NCBI GenBank assembly: GCA_044360435.1
Contig: JBIKKI010000024.1
Span: 1 to 22,359, forward strand
Reading direction: 5' to 3'
Length of the DNA stretch: 22,359 nt
From: REEB481 sp044360435
GTDB taxonomy: Bacteria; Bacteroidota; Bacteroidia; NS11-12g; UBA955
A model generated the notes under the pieces. The model worked only from the letters and a program-made list of their open reading frames with translations, did not search any database and had not been told where the DNA came from. A program made the position numbers and the translations under genes. Below are positions 13,044-22,279 of the stretch, one piece after another. Numbering within the stretch: the first letter of the stretch is position 1; each line of letters begins with the position of its first letter.

Positions 13044-14177
13044 ATGCGCTTCCCCCTGATTGCGTTACTCTTGATTTTCCAACCGCTGAACAGCTTCAGC
13101 CAAAACATACCCAACCTGGGTAGCGATACCCTATTGGAAGCAGCCTGCTGGAACATCGAGTGGTATGGAAATCCCGGCTACGGACCTACCAACGAAGCGC
13201 TACAGCAACAAAATGTTACCAAGGTATTGCAAAGTGCAGGCATGGATCTGTGGGCGCTCTGCGAAATAGCCGATTCCAATGCCTGGAAGGCATTGCTGAA
13301 CAATTTGCCCGACTATGGAGGCGTGATTACCAATTATGCGCAGGTGCAGAAAACCGCGCTCCTGTACCGCAAAAGCATGTTTCAGGTACTGCGCGTGCGC
13401 AACCTCCTTCCTGTTTATGAACGAGAATTTGCCAGTGGAAGATTGCCTTTAGAGGTGATGCTGTCCATCAAAGGCAGCCAACCTGACACCGTGTGGGTTG
13501 TGGTATTGCACATGAAAGCCAATACAGGCAACAGCAGCGAAAAAGCCGAAGCCTACGACCTGCGCAAACGTGCTTCCGAAGCCTTAAAAGACCTGCTCGA
13601 CACCGAACACGCAGGCCACAAGGTGATGCTGCTCGGCGACTGGAACGACGACCTGGACTTGAGCATTTTCAACAACCTCGCCACACCTTTCAGCCGACTG
13701 CTTGCCGACACCACACGCTATCTGTGGCCCAGCCGGGAATTGACGCTCAGCGGACAGCGAAGCACGGTTTCCTACAGCAACATGATTGATCATCATCTGG
13801 TGAACCGGCGTTTGAAACCATGTTACGTACCAGGTTCTGCAAAAGTTTTTTACCTGCAGAATTTCATCAGCGGCTACGGAAACAACACCAGCGACCACTA
13901 TCCCGTTTACGCCCGTTATGATTTACAGAAACAGGCCAAGCCGATGAATACAGGCATTGCCAATCTTCAAACCCCACAAATCTGGAGAAGCAGTAACTGC
14001 ATATACAGCCGCGGGCTGCCCGCCAGCGCCGAAATAAAACTGTACCAACCCGATGGACGTTGCGTGTACCAAGGACCGGCAGCGCAGGCAATTCTTGCAC
14101 CCCAGGGCAGCGGCATCCTATTCTGGGAATTGCGCAGTGGCCAGCAACGCTGGTCAGGAAAGCTGGCATCAGACTAA
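13044..14177 (+). CDS. Exported endonuclease/exonuclease/phosphatase-fold protein with a T9SS type A-like tail
   Basis: A 377-residue protein with a signal peptide ending near FSQ (residues 18-20). The EEP catalytic set is complete: Asn37 (WNIEWYG), Glu74 (LCEIAD), His156 (VLHMKA), Asp199/Asn201 (LGDWNDD), an IDHH motif at about 248-251 and the final Ser283-Asp284-His285 (TSDHYPV). It should hydrolyse phosphodiesters (DNA, RNA or another phosphate ester) outside the cytoplasm. The last ~65 residues (IKLYQPDGRCVYQG...GSGILFWELRSGQQRWSGKL) resemble a T9SS type A sorting domain, so secretion or cell-surface attachment is likely. Nutrient scavenging or biofilm-DNA turnover is possible. Confidence 0.85.
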   Translation: MRFPLIALLLIFQPLNSFSQNIPNLGSDTLLEAACWNIEWYGNPGYGPTNEALQQQNVTKVLQSAGMDLWALCEIADSNAWKALLNNLPDYGGVITNYAQVQKTALLYRKSMFQVLRVRNLLPVYEREFASGRLPLEVMLSIKGSQPDTVWVVVLHMKANTGNSSEKAEAYDLRKRASEALKDLLDTEHAGHKVMLLGDWNDDLDLSIFNNLATPFSRLLADTTRYLWPSRELTLSGQRSTVSYSNMIDHHLVNRRLKPCYVPGSAKVFYLQNFISGYGNNTSDHYPVYARYDLQKQAKPMNTGIANLQTPQIWRSSNCIYSRGLPASAEIKLYQPDGRCVYQGPAAQAILAPQGSGILFWELRSGQQRWSGKLASD

Positions 14178-14224
14178 CCAAACCCTCTGCCGAAGCATGA
14201 GCCCGCCGAAATACAGAACCACAT

Positions 14225-14776
14225 CTATTTCATAAGAAGCAATTCGGTCGTGTCTCGAGCAGGCTTCAGAAATCCGTCAACTTCCTTTTTGTATGTATAA
14301 ATGACCTTGTTCCCGTTCAATTTAAAAAAATCACTGCTTCGATTAACAGGTTGTTCAACATGGATGTACCCCAAGTGTTTTTCGAAAAGCACCCATTCAG
14401 GTTTTACAACCTCATAAGAACAACATGGCGCCATAAAACCCTGAAATCTGCTGTAGATTTTCAGTTCATCGGTTTCAAAGACTGCCTGCTTTGGAACAAT
14501 GGGAAACAAAACCAATGAAGACAAAATAGCAAAAAACATCCCTCCAAATAATGCAGCCAGACCCGCGATAATCAGAGATAACGCATAAAATCCGTAATAA
14601 ATCGCCATGGTTTTTAATGGCTTTAATGATTGCAGGAACAATACCAATCCCGTGATGTACACCATCACTTTGAGGCTGAATATAACGTATTCATGGATGC
14701 TGTAACCCGTGACGATGCCCAGCACGAAATGAAGCAGCATAAAAACGAGGATATAAAAATGTCCCCGTTGCAGCAT
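14225..14776 (-). CDS. Small membrane protein of unknown function
   Basis: From ATG at 14776 this is a 183-residue protein with about four hydrophobic segments in the first ~110 residues (HFYILVFMLLHFVLGIVTG is the first). A soluble C-terminal part of about 80 residues, rich in Tyr and Lys, contains FMAPCCSYEVVKPEWVLFEKH. I recognise no family; the tail could be a small beta-rich domain. The frame is open further upstream into the dehydrogenase gene, and GTG at 14842 would add an amphipathic stretch (IRDFRGLSKALKLREW), so the start is uncertain. It follows the E1 gene on the same strand and may be co-transcribed. Confidence 0.6.
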   Translation of the reverse strand: MLQRGHFYILVFMLLHFVLGIVTGYSIHEYVIFSLKVMVYITGLVLFLQSLKPLKTMAIYYGFYALSLIIAGLAALFGGMFFAILSSLVLFPIVPKQAVFETDELKIYSRFQGFMAPCCSYEVVKPEWVLFEKHLGYIHVEQPVNRSSDFFKLNGNKVIYTYKKEVDGFLKPARDTTELLLMK

Positions 14777-14922
14777 GGTAATGATGGTCCATTCACGCAA
14801 CTTCAACGCTTTGGATAAACCCCTAAAATCCCGGATTGGCACTATCTGGATGTTATACAATGTACTCCAGAATCCGCTGCTTTGCTGCGGTGTTTTGCAT
14901 GCGCAGCCACCCCAAACATCCT

Positions 14923-16965
14923 TTAATAATCCAGCAGTTCCTTCACGGCGCAGCCCACGCTGTCGGCACCGGGCAGAATTACTTTTTCCAGGCCCATGTT
15001 CAGGGGGATGGCAGGCACGTCCAGCGCACCAATAGTTTGCACGGGGGCATCCAGCCACTGGAAGCATTCCCTGCCAATCCGACCGGCAATGGCTTCCGCA
15101 AAGGAGTTGTGCAGGGTTTCTTCGGTGAGCACAATGGCCTTACCGTGGCGCTTCACACATTCGTAAATGGCTTCATCATCGCATGGGTTCAGTGTACGCA
15201 GATCAAGGATTTCCAGGCTGCCCGGAAACTGTTTTGCCGCAGCAAGCGCCCAGTACACGCCCATTCCGTAGGTGATGATGGCCAGGCTGCGCCCTGCATT
15301 TCGCTGTTGTGCATCGGCTTCCAGCACCACACGGGCCTTGCCCAAGGGGATGATATAATCCGCGTCGGGCTCCGGACAGCGCGCTGATTCCGTTCCCGGA
15401 ACCTTGCTCCAATACAGCCCCTTATGTTCAAACATCACCACTGGATTTGGATCGTAAAACGCAGCCTTCATCAACCCTTTCATATCCGCAGCATTGCTCG
15501 GATACACCACCTTGATGCCTTTGATGGGCAATATGCTGCTCTCCACCGTTCCACTATGGTAAGGACCGCCGCCGCCGTAGGCTCCGGTAGGAATACGTAT
15601 CAAAGCACCCACCGGGTATTTACCCATGCTGAGGTAACAGCTTTTGCTCAATTCTGTCACCAGCTGGTTCACACCGGGCCAGATGTAATCTGCAAACTGA
15701 ATTTCCACGATGGGCTTTAGTCCAACGGCGCTCATGCCCTGGGTGGAACCCACAATGTATGCTTCTTGGATGGGCGTATTGAACACACGTTCGTCGCCGT
15801 ATTTTTTGGCAAGCGTAGCAGCTTCGCGGAACACGCCGCCAAGCCGTTTGCCCACATCTTGTCCGTAGAGCAGGGCCTCCGGATGTTTATTCAGAATTTC
15901 ATCCATCGCAAACAGCGCTGCATCCACCATGATGATGGGTTCACGACCTTCAGGTTCACGCACGCCGCGTTCTTCAATTACCGGTGTTGGTGCAAACTCA
16001 TGCAGGGTAGCTGTTTCCGGAGCGGGATCCGGAGCGGCAACGGCTTTTTGAAACGCATCAGCAATGAAGGTATCGGCTTGCTGCTGAACAGCATCCAGTT
16101 CTTCCCCGGAGAAACTATGTTGCAGCAATAAATCGCGCATACGCGGAAATGGATCCAGTGCTTCATGCTGCTTCAGGTCGTCGCGGTACCATTCACTGCG
16201 CACGCCGCTGGTATGGTGTCCAAGCAGGGGAACTTTGGCATGAAGCAGCATGGGCGCGCGTTCGCTGCGCACATAATTCAGGGCCGTTTGTACATCTTCC
16301 CAGCTTTTGGCAAAGTCGTAGCCGGTGGTACGCATCCTGCGGATTCCTTTGAAACCCAGTGCGTAGTCGAAGGCATCCATGGCGCGCATTTCATCGCCGC
16401 TGGCGCTGATGCCCCAATCGTTGTCCTGCACCAGAAAAAGGATGGGCAGCTTGCGCAGCACCGCCATCTGCAGGGCTTCTGCAACTTCACCTTCAGTAAC
16501 GGAACCGTCACCGAGGGAACAAACCACAACGGGTAACTGACCATCGGGGAGCAGCCCCTGGTGTTCTTTATAGCTGATGCCGTGGGCGCAGCCCGTCGCA
16601 GGAATTGCCTGCATGCCGGTGGCGCTGCTCTGATGCGGAATCTTCGGCATATCAGGACGGTTCAGTGAAGGATGGCTGTAATAGCTTCTGCCTCCGCTGA
16701 ACGGATCATCGGCCTTGGCCAACAGCTGCAGCATCAGTTCATACGGCTGCATGCCGATGCCCAGCAGGATGGACTCGTCACGGTAGTATGGGTAAATATA
16801 ATCTTCGGGTTTCAGCTGAAAGGCAAGGGCAAGCTGAATGGCTTCATGGCCCTTACTGGTGCTGTGCACATATTTGGTAATCTGTCTGTTTTCGTCGTAG
16901 GTGCGTGCCATGGCTCTGGCTTCACACATCAGGCGAAAGGCTTTACGGAGTAGCTCTTTGTCCAT
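14923..16965 (-). CDS. 2-oxoacid dehydrogenase E1 component, fused alpha and beta subunits (branched-chain type)
   Basis: A 680-residue thiamine-diphosphate enzyme. Residues 1 to ~330 correspond to the E1 alpha subunit, with the ThDP/Mg motif GDGSVTEGE (from about 152) closing at NDWGIS (~182). Residues ~345-680 correspond to E1 beta (YGQDVGKRLGGVFR, FNTPIQEAYIVG, FADYIWPGVNQL, GAYGGGGPYHSG). The best fit is the branched-chain 2-oxoacid (2-oxoisovalerate) dehydrogenase, which decarboxylates 2-oxo acids and passes the acyl group to E2; in Bacteroidota this feeds iso-fatty-acid synthesis. Fused E1 genes occur in this phylum. ATG at 16965 is chosen over an in-frame TTG at 16980. Confidence 0.92.
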   Translation of the reverse strand: MDKELLRKAFRLMCEARAMARTYDENRQITKYVHSTSKGHEAIQLALAFQLKPEDYIYPYYRDESILLGIGMQPYELMLQLLAKADDPFSGGRSYYSHPSLNRPDMPKIPHQSSATGMQAIPATGCAHGISYKEHQGLLPDGQLPVVVCSLGDGSVTEGEVAEALQMAVLRKLPILFLVQDNDWGISASGDEMRAMDAFDYALGFKGIRRMRTTGYDFAKSWEDVQTALNYVRSERAPMLLHAKVPLLGHHTSGVRSEWYRDDLKQHEALDPFPRMRDLLLQHSFSGEELDAVQQQADTFIADAFQKAVAAPDPAPETATLHEFAPTPVIEERGVREPEGREPIIMVDAALFAMDEILNKHPEALLYGQDVGKRLGGVFREAATLAKKYGDERVFNTPIQEAYIVGSTQGMSAVGLKPIVEIQFADYIWPGVNQLVTELSKSCYLSMGKYPVGALIRIPTGAYGGGGPYHSGTVESSILPIKGIKVVYPSNAADMKGLMKAAFYDPNPVVMFEHKGLYWSKVPGTESARCPEPDADYIIPLGKARVVLEADAQQRNAGRSLAIITYGMGVYWALAAAKQFPGSLEILDLRTLNPCDDEAIYECVKRHGKAIVLTEETLHNSFAEAIAGRIGRECFQWLDAPVQTIGALDVPAIPLNMGLEKVILPGADSVGCAVKELLDY

Positions 16966-16977
16966 CGAAAGGAGTTG

Positions 16978-16985
16978 CAATTTTA
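16978..16985 (-). promoter_or_regulatory. Predicted -7 element of the E1 gene
   Basis: The minus strand reads TAAAATTG, one mismatch from TAnnTTTG, 12 bases before the ATG at 16965. No -33 TTTG at the normal distance. Confidence 0.35.
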
Positions 16986-17192
16986 CGGTAAAAAGGCAGG
17001 AGCGGCATCATGGAACTGAAACAGCCTCCGGCAAGGACTGAATGCGGCCCGGACCAAACGCCCATACCTTCGGATGAGGCAGCCTTTCAACGCGCAGGAG
17101 TGTATGCTCGCAGAATTTGATTATTTTTGACCAATCCGTAAACCGGGCAACGTTTCATCAATCATCTTTGTCTAAATCCTGAACAGGAAGCC

Positions 17193-20100
17193 ATGAAGGC
17201 CAGAATAACCGCTTTTTTACTTTTGGCAGCATCTGCTGTCGGAACCCTTCGCGCCGACCACATTGTGGGTTCGGATATCACTTATCGCTGCATTCGCGAC
17301 AGCGTCTTTGAGGTGATTTACAACTTCTATCGCGACTGCAACGGCTGTTATGTACTGGGCCAAAGCCCCAAGTGCGGAACCAGCGAAAACTGCAACAGCA
17401 ACCTTACAGCGCCAACAGCGGTTACGGTTACCGGTAAAGGTACCAGCTGCAATACCTCGTTTACCCTTGCCATGACGCGCACCAGCATCGTGGACATCAC
17501 CAAAACCTGTTCAAAAGAGCGCAGCCGCTGCGCGCAGCCTTGCGGAAGTTCTTACCCGTACGGCATTGAAAAACACACCTTCAAAGGCACTTTGGACCTG
17601 CGCGCAGCCATGAAAGCGGGCTGTTGCGAGTTCACCATTTCCATGCTGCTGTATGTGCGCAGTGTGGGCATCACCACCGGACAATCCGGAAATACATTTT
17701 ATACCTGGTGCGACATCAATGCCTGCCGCGCCCCTTGCAACAATTCGCCAGTTCTTACCAACGACCCGGTAGCCATCATTTGCTGTAACCAGCCTTATCA
17801 GTTCAATAACGGTGCACTGGACAGCACCGACCGTGATTCGCTGTCGTTCTCGCTGGCAGGTTCATACCGTTCACAAGGCAGCCTTGCCTCGTATAATTCG
17901 CCTTTAACACCTGCCGATCCTGTTCCGGTGTACAAAGGCCCCACAGGCAAGTCTTCCACCAACCCCAATGCAAAACCTCCCATAGGCATGTATTGCGATT
18001 CCATCACCGGCGATTTGATTTTCACGCCGGGAGGCAATTGCCCCTGGACCGGCATCATTGTGATGGAAATCAAAGAATGGCGACGGGATAAGAACGGGAA
18101 GATGCAAATCATTGGCATCACGCGGAGGGATATGCAGTTCATTGCAACCAACTGCGGACCGAACAACCCTCCGGAAATCGCAGGTCCCTACAGCTACGAG
18201 GTCTGCGAGGGTGAACAATTGTGTTTCGAAGTCGTCACCAAAGATGTTCAATTCACCCCGCATCAGACCAAACCGGATACGGTTACACTAAACTGGAACC
18301 GCGGCATTCCCGGTGCTACCTTCACCATCGTGGATCCTAAAGCCCGCGAAAAAAAGGGGAAATTCTGCTGGACTCCAAAAGATGGCCAGGCCAGCGACCT
18401 TCTGTATTCTTTCACAGCCATCGCCCGTGATGACAATTGTCCTACGCCCGGAACAGCCATTCGCTCTTTCCGCGTGAAGGTGAAACCGCGCAGCGTGGCT
18501 ACCCGTACTTATACCAAACTCATCTGCGGAAGACTGCGTATGCACAGCACTCCCGCACTCAACTTCAAGGGAAAACCGCTGTACCGCTGGCAAATTCTGG
18601 ACAGTACCGGTAAAAACCCAATCTATCTGAGCGTCAACAAACAAACCGACACCTTCCAGTTTAAGAAGGGTGGTAAATACATCATCAGCCACATGATCAA
18701 CAGCGCGCTGACCAACTGCGCGACATTTTATTCAGATACGGTCATCATCCCTCCCGTATTGGCCATCGACCTTGGCAAGGATACATTCATGTGTTATGGA
18801 AATACGTACAGGCTCAGCCCAAAAATAGTGAATGGCGTGAGTCCGTATAAGTACCGCTGGGCAAGGCCTCACGACCACGACGCGGCAGATACAAACACCC
18901 TCTACGACGCCCTTGTCACACAGGATACCGCCATTGCCTTGCGCCTGACAGACAATAATGGATGTATTGCCACCGATACAGTACGCATCCTGATGAAGGT
19001 GCTGCCTATTGTGGGCATTGGCCCGGATCAGCGCATCTGCACTTATGAGCGCACCACTTTCGACGCCGGACATGCCGATACCGTGCGCTATCGCTGGTTT
19101 CCCACCAACGACACCACGCAAATTATCACCGTGCACAAGAAGGATAAGTACTGGGTAGAAGTGCAGGAAACCAAGTGGAACTGCATTGGCCGCGATACCG
19201 CAGAACTTTTTGTGAATGACACCGTCATTGCGGATGCAGGCAAAGACTTTAGCTTCTGTCTGCGCGATTCCGTTTCCATTACTGCCACGGCGAAACCTGG
19301 CTGGCTGACACCCAACTTCCTTTGGACCAATCTGGCGAACAGCCAGGCCATGGGCACCAAAGCCACCTATAAAGTTTCACCAAAAGTAGATCAGTGCTAT
19401 GAAGTTTATCTGAACATCACCGAGGTAGGCCATACTTGTGAAGACCGAGATACCATTTGTCTGAAGGTGAAACCGCTGCCCGACCTGAAAACCACCGTAC
19501 CTAAACGCTGTTACGACTACGGAGACCTGAACCTCGGCTTGGAATCCGGTCTGTTCACCAAATTCGGCAATGCGGTGATTTATACCTGCCGTACCACACC
19601 ATCACTGGTAGAACAGGTGGGTAACAGCTATTTTTACCGCACCAGCAAAATCAGCAATTCAAGCTTGCAGGGCGGCACCAATAAATCGGATGTCATCATT
19701 TGTGAATATACCGATCCTAAAACAGGCTGCTACAACAAAGACAGCTTCACGGTAGTCATCCAGGGAAATCCCATTGTTCAACTCAGAGACCGCATCTGGT
19801 GCCAGGATATCGGCTGCGCGCTGATGGATTCATCCATCATCCTGCCAAGGGTTAAAACCGGTGCCATGTACAACTGGACTGTTCTGAAAGCACCTTCCGG
19901 CGTTCCTACCGGCAGCCTGATTAAAGACAAAAACCAGGGTTCCGGTCTGCCGGCCAACTGGGAATTCTGTTTTGGTGACCCAACCGAAGACTATTACTCG
20001 GGCGATTACGAGATGGCCTTCTTCATCCAGGATCCCATCAGCGGTTGCTTTACCCGCGACACCTCTGCGGTGAAGGTAATTCCTGAGCCAAAAGTGAAGG

Positions 20101-21713
20101 TTCAGCCCTTCCCTACATTTTGTTTTGACGATGACACCATCGACCTGAACGACTACGTGACCCTGAACGGCATGAGCAACCCACCGGATGGCCGCTGGAT
20201 TGCGGTGAGTAAAGATGGCGACCGCACAGATCCCAAGCTGGTTGGCGCTGTTTTAAAAAATCACCTCTTCGTTCCAGCCAATGGCGACGGCGATTGGGAA
20301 TTCCGCTATGTGCATGAAGCTTCCGGCTGCTATACCGCCGACAGCGGCGTGCTGGTGGTGAAGCCTCTGCCCAAGGTGACCATGCCCGCCGACATGAAGG
20401 TGTGCAGTACCGATCCTGCCATCAACCTCGCACCCACATTTGTAAGTCCAGTGGGCGGCAACGGAACCTGGAGCGGCAAGCGACTGAGCGGCAGCGGCAA
20501 CAGCGTCTTCACTCCGGGCAGCGATCAGAAAGCTACTGTGGAAGGACCTTATTCGCTGGTTTATACCTATACCGATCCGTTTGGCTGTAAGATGAAAGAC
20601 AGCTTCGACATCCTGGTGCAGAGCCAGCCTTCGCTGAACATCCTCACCCCGGATCCTTCCAAGATGTGCGACGACCAGACACTGAACCTGAACAGCAGGC
20701 TGCAATGGTCTCCGGCTGTGCAATGGACAAGCAGTGGCGATGGTAGTTTCAGCACACAGGATACCAGCAGCATTTACACGCCCGGCACCACGGACAAAAC
20801 CAGTGGCAGCGTATGGCTGAAGGTGCGCAACGTGGCTCCGGCAGGCAATGTTTGTCCGGCCGTGGCAGACAGCATGCAGCTGTTCATCCATGCCTATCCG
20901 CAATTCGACTTCAACGGTGACCTGCTGCAGGCATGTGAACCTCATACAGTAAACTTCAGCAGCACATTAAACAACAATATTCCTGCTGCACAGCTCAGTT
21001 ATTCCTGGGATTTCGGCAATGGTGGCAACGCTACGGACGCAAACCCGCAGGGAATTCAATATCCAAACTGGGGCAAGTATGATGTCCGGCTAACCATGGT
21101 AAATACCGCCGGCCCATGCAGCACCACAGTGTCCAAACCCGCTTATGTGGATGTTTGGCCCGTTCCCGTGGCTGATTTCACTTCCGATCCAAGCTATTAT
21201 ACCACCATCGCGCTGCCCAAATTCCAATTCTTCACCAAGAGCAGCATTGCTGACAACAGCATCCTGAAGCATTACTGGAACTTCGGCGCCGGAACCGGAA
21301 AAGACTCCAGCACCAAACGCGACCCGAATTATGCGTATGGAAAGGATACGGCCATCTACAACGTAACCCTGATCGTGGTTTCCGATAAAGGTTGTGCGGA
21401 TACCATGATGCGCCCGGTGAAGGTTGGACCGGATATCATCGTATTCATCCCGAACGCCTTCACGCCCGACCAGGCCGGACCGAATGGCAACAATACCTTC
21501 ATCCCGCTGGTGCAGAACTTTGCGAGCTTCCGTATGACCATCTTCAACCGCTGGGGTGAGAAGTTGTACGAAACCACCAATGCCACAGCCGGATGGGATG
21601 GCACCTATAAGGGTGTTACCGTGCAGCAGGATGTGTATGCGTATGTAATTGAAGTGAGCAGCGCGGACGGAAAGGTGTACAAGTTCCCCGGGACCGTAAC
21701 TTTGCTGCGCTGA
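17193..21713 (+). CDS. Large secreted Ig/PKD-repeat protein with T9SS type B C-terminal domain
   Basis: A 1506-residue exported protein. The signal peptide ends near LRA-D (about residue 21). The first ~330 residues form a cysteine-rich head (ADHIVGSDITYRC...YRDCNGC) of a kind seen at the N-terminus of gliding-motility-associated proteins. A long series of Ig-like modules follows, many ending in VKPLP or similar linkers and starting with a conserved C. Two PKD domains (YSWDFGNGGN and HYWNFGAGTG) lie near 1270-1410. The last ~90 residues are the type B sorting domain (FIPNAFTPD...FNRWGEKLYETTN..GWDGTYKG...VYAYVIEV). A surface or secreted adhesin-like role is likely. A possible -7-like CATCTTTG is at 17163-17170. 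Confidence 0.92.
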   Translation: MKARITAFLLLAASAVGTLRADHIVGSDITYRCIRDSVFEVIYNFYRDCNGCYVLGQSPKCGTSENCNSNLTAPTAVTVTGKGTSCNTSFTLAMTRTSIVDITKTCSKERSRCAQPCGSSYPYGIEKHTFKGTLDLRAAMKAGCCEFTISMLLYVRSVGITTGQSGNTFYTWCDINACRAPCNNSPVLTNDPVAIICCNQPYQFNNGALDSTDRDSLSFSLAGSYRSQGSLASYNSPLTPADPVPVYKGPTGKSSTNPNAKPPIGMYCDSITGDLIFTPGGNCPWTGIIVMEIKEWRRDKNGKMQIIGITRRDMQFIATNCGPNNPPEIAGPYSYEVCEGEQLCFEVVTKDVQFTPHQTKPDTVTLNWNRGIPGATFTIVDPKAREKKGKFCWTPKDGQASDLLYSFTAIARDDNCPTPGTAIRSFRVKVKPRSVATRTYTKLICGRLRMHSTPALNFKGKPLYRWQILDSTGKNPIYLSVNKQTDTFQFKKGGKYIISHMINSALTNCATFYSDTVIIPPVLAIDLGKDTFMCYGNTYRLSPKIVNGVSPYKYRWARPHDHDAADTNTLYDALVTQDTAIALRLTDNNGCIATDTVRILMKVLPIVGIGPDQRICTYERTTFDAGHADTVRYRWFPTNDTTQIITVHKKDKYWVEVQETKWNCIGRDTAELFVNDTVIADAGKDFSFCLRDSVSITATAKPGWLTPNFLWTNLANSQAMGTKATYKVSPKVDQCYEVYLNITEVGHTCEDRDTICLKVKPLPDLKTTVPKRCYDYGDLNLGLESGLFTKFGNAVIYTCRTTPSLVEQVGNSYFYRTSKISNSSLQGGTNKSDVIICEYTDPKTGCYNKDSFTVVIQGNPIVQLRDRIWCQDIGCALMDSSIILPRVKTGAMYNWTVLKAPSGVPTGSLIKDKNQGSGLPANWEFCFGDPTEDYYSGDYEMAFFIQDPISGCFTRDTSAVKVIPEPKVKVQPFPTFCFDDDTIDLNDYVTLNGMSNPPDGRWIAVSKDGDRTDPKLVGAVLKNHLFVPANGDGDWEFRYVHEASGCYTADSGVLVVKPLPKVTMPADMKVCSTDPAINLAPTFVSPVGGNGTWSGKRLSGSGNSVFTPGSDQKATVEGPYSLVYTYTDPFGCKMKDSFDILVQSQPSLNILTPDPSKMCDDQTLNLNSRLQWSPAVQWTSSGDGSFSTQDTSSIYTPGTTDKTSGSVWLKVRNVAPAGNVCPAVADSMQLFIHAYPQFDFNGDLLQACEPHTVNFSSTLNNNIPAAQLSYSWDFGNGGNATDANPQGIQYPNWGKYDVRLTMVNTAGPCSTTVSKPAYVDVWPVPVADFTSDPSYYTTIALPKFQFFTKSSIADNSILKHYWNFGAGTGKDSSTKRDPNYAYGKDTAIYNVTLIVVSDKGCADTMMRPVKVGPDIIVFIPNAFTPDQAGPNGNNTFIPLVQNFASFRMTIFNRWGEKLYETTNATAGWDGTYKGVTVQQDVYAYVIEVSSADGKVYKFPGTVTLLR

Positions 21714-21721
21714 GCAGTAAG

Positions 21722-22279
21722 ATGACCTTAAAGTTAAAGTTCAACAGCATCCGCTCTTTATCAGAAGCGCGCTATGCTGCTGCCGTACTGGCTGATTTCA
21801 CCGGCTTCCGCATGGATGTCGCACACCCTGAAGCGCTGGCTGCTGCCCAGATTCAAGGCATCATTGCATGGATCAACGGCCCACTTTGTACGGGAGAATT
21901 TCCCGAAGGCACAGCCCGCGACAGCATCCTGGACAGCATCAGCGTGTTGGGCATGGAAGCCGTGGAAAGCGCACCCGAACAGGAGCTGCACCTTCCCTGG
22001 ATACTTCCATTTCAACCCGGCATCCAACCTGCTTCTCCGCACAGCATCCTTCATGCGTCAAGCGTGGCGGAATACCTTCAATACAAAAACGATTATCCTG
22101 CGGAAACCCTGTGGATGTTGAACATCACGCATGCAAATCCGGATGATACTTCATGGTTGCACGATGCAACACCTTACGCCGTAAGCATCGACGGAATGGG
22201 TGAAGAAGCACCGGGCATGGCCGACTTCAGCCTCTGGGATCGCTGGATGGATGTTTTGGAACCGTTCAGGGAAGTCTGA
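21722..22279 (+). CDS. TrpF-like (beta/alpha-barrel) protein of unknown function
   Basis: A 185-residue cytoplasmic protein starting 8 bases after the stop of the large T9SS gene. The beginning (LKFNSIRSLSEARYAAA then LADFTGFRMD) follows the strand-helix-strand pattern of phosphoribosylanthranilate isomerase (K-x-CG-x-x...DA..AA..GAD..GF). The catalytic Cys of that enzyme is Asn here (FNSIR). The later VSIDGMGEEAPGMADFSLWDRWMDVL resembles the end of a TIM barrel. At 185 residues it is somewhat shorter than TrpF. It is therefore probably not an active TrpF; the assignment to this fold is an inference from pattern. Its last 14 bases overlap the convergent trmB. Confidence 0.6.
   Translation: MTLKLKFNSIRSLSEARYAAAVLADFTGFRMDVAHPEALAAAQIQGIIAWINGPLCTGEFPEGTARDSILDSISVLGMEAVESAPEQELHLPWILPFQPGIQPASPHSILHASSVAEYLQYKNDYPAETLWMLNITHANPDDTSWLHDATPYAVSIDGMGEEAPGMADFSLWDRWMDVLEPFREV

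Noticed and set aside
17010..17120. A 36-codon open frame before the large T9SS gene
   Set aside because: No promoter, no recognisable sequence and a length likely by chance. The 227 bases between 16966 and 17192 otherwise hold only the E1 -7 box and a weak CATCTTTG box.
17193..21713. Idea that the large repeat-rich gene is a polymorphic toxin
   Set aside because: It ends in a standard T9SS type B sorting domain with no toxin domain, and no immunity-like gene follows.
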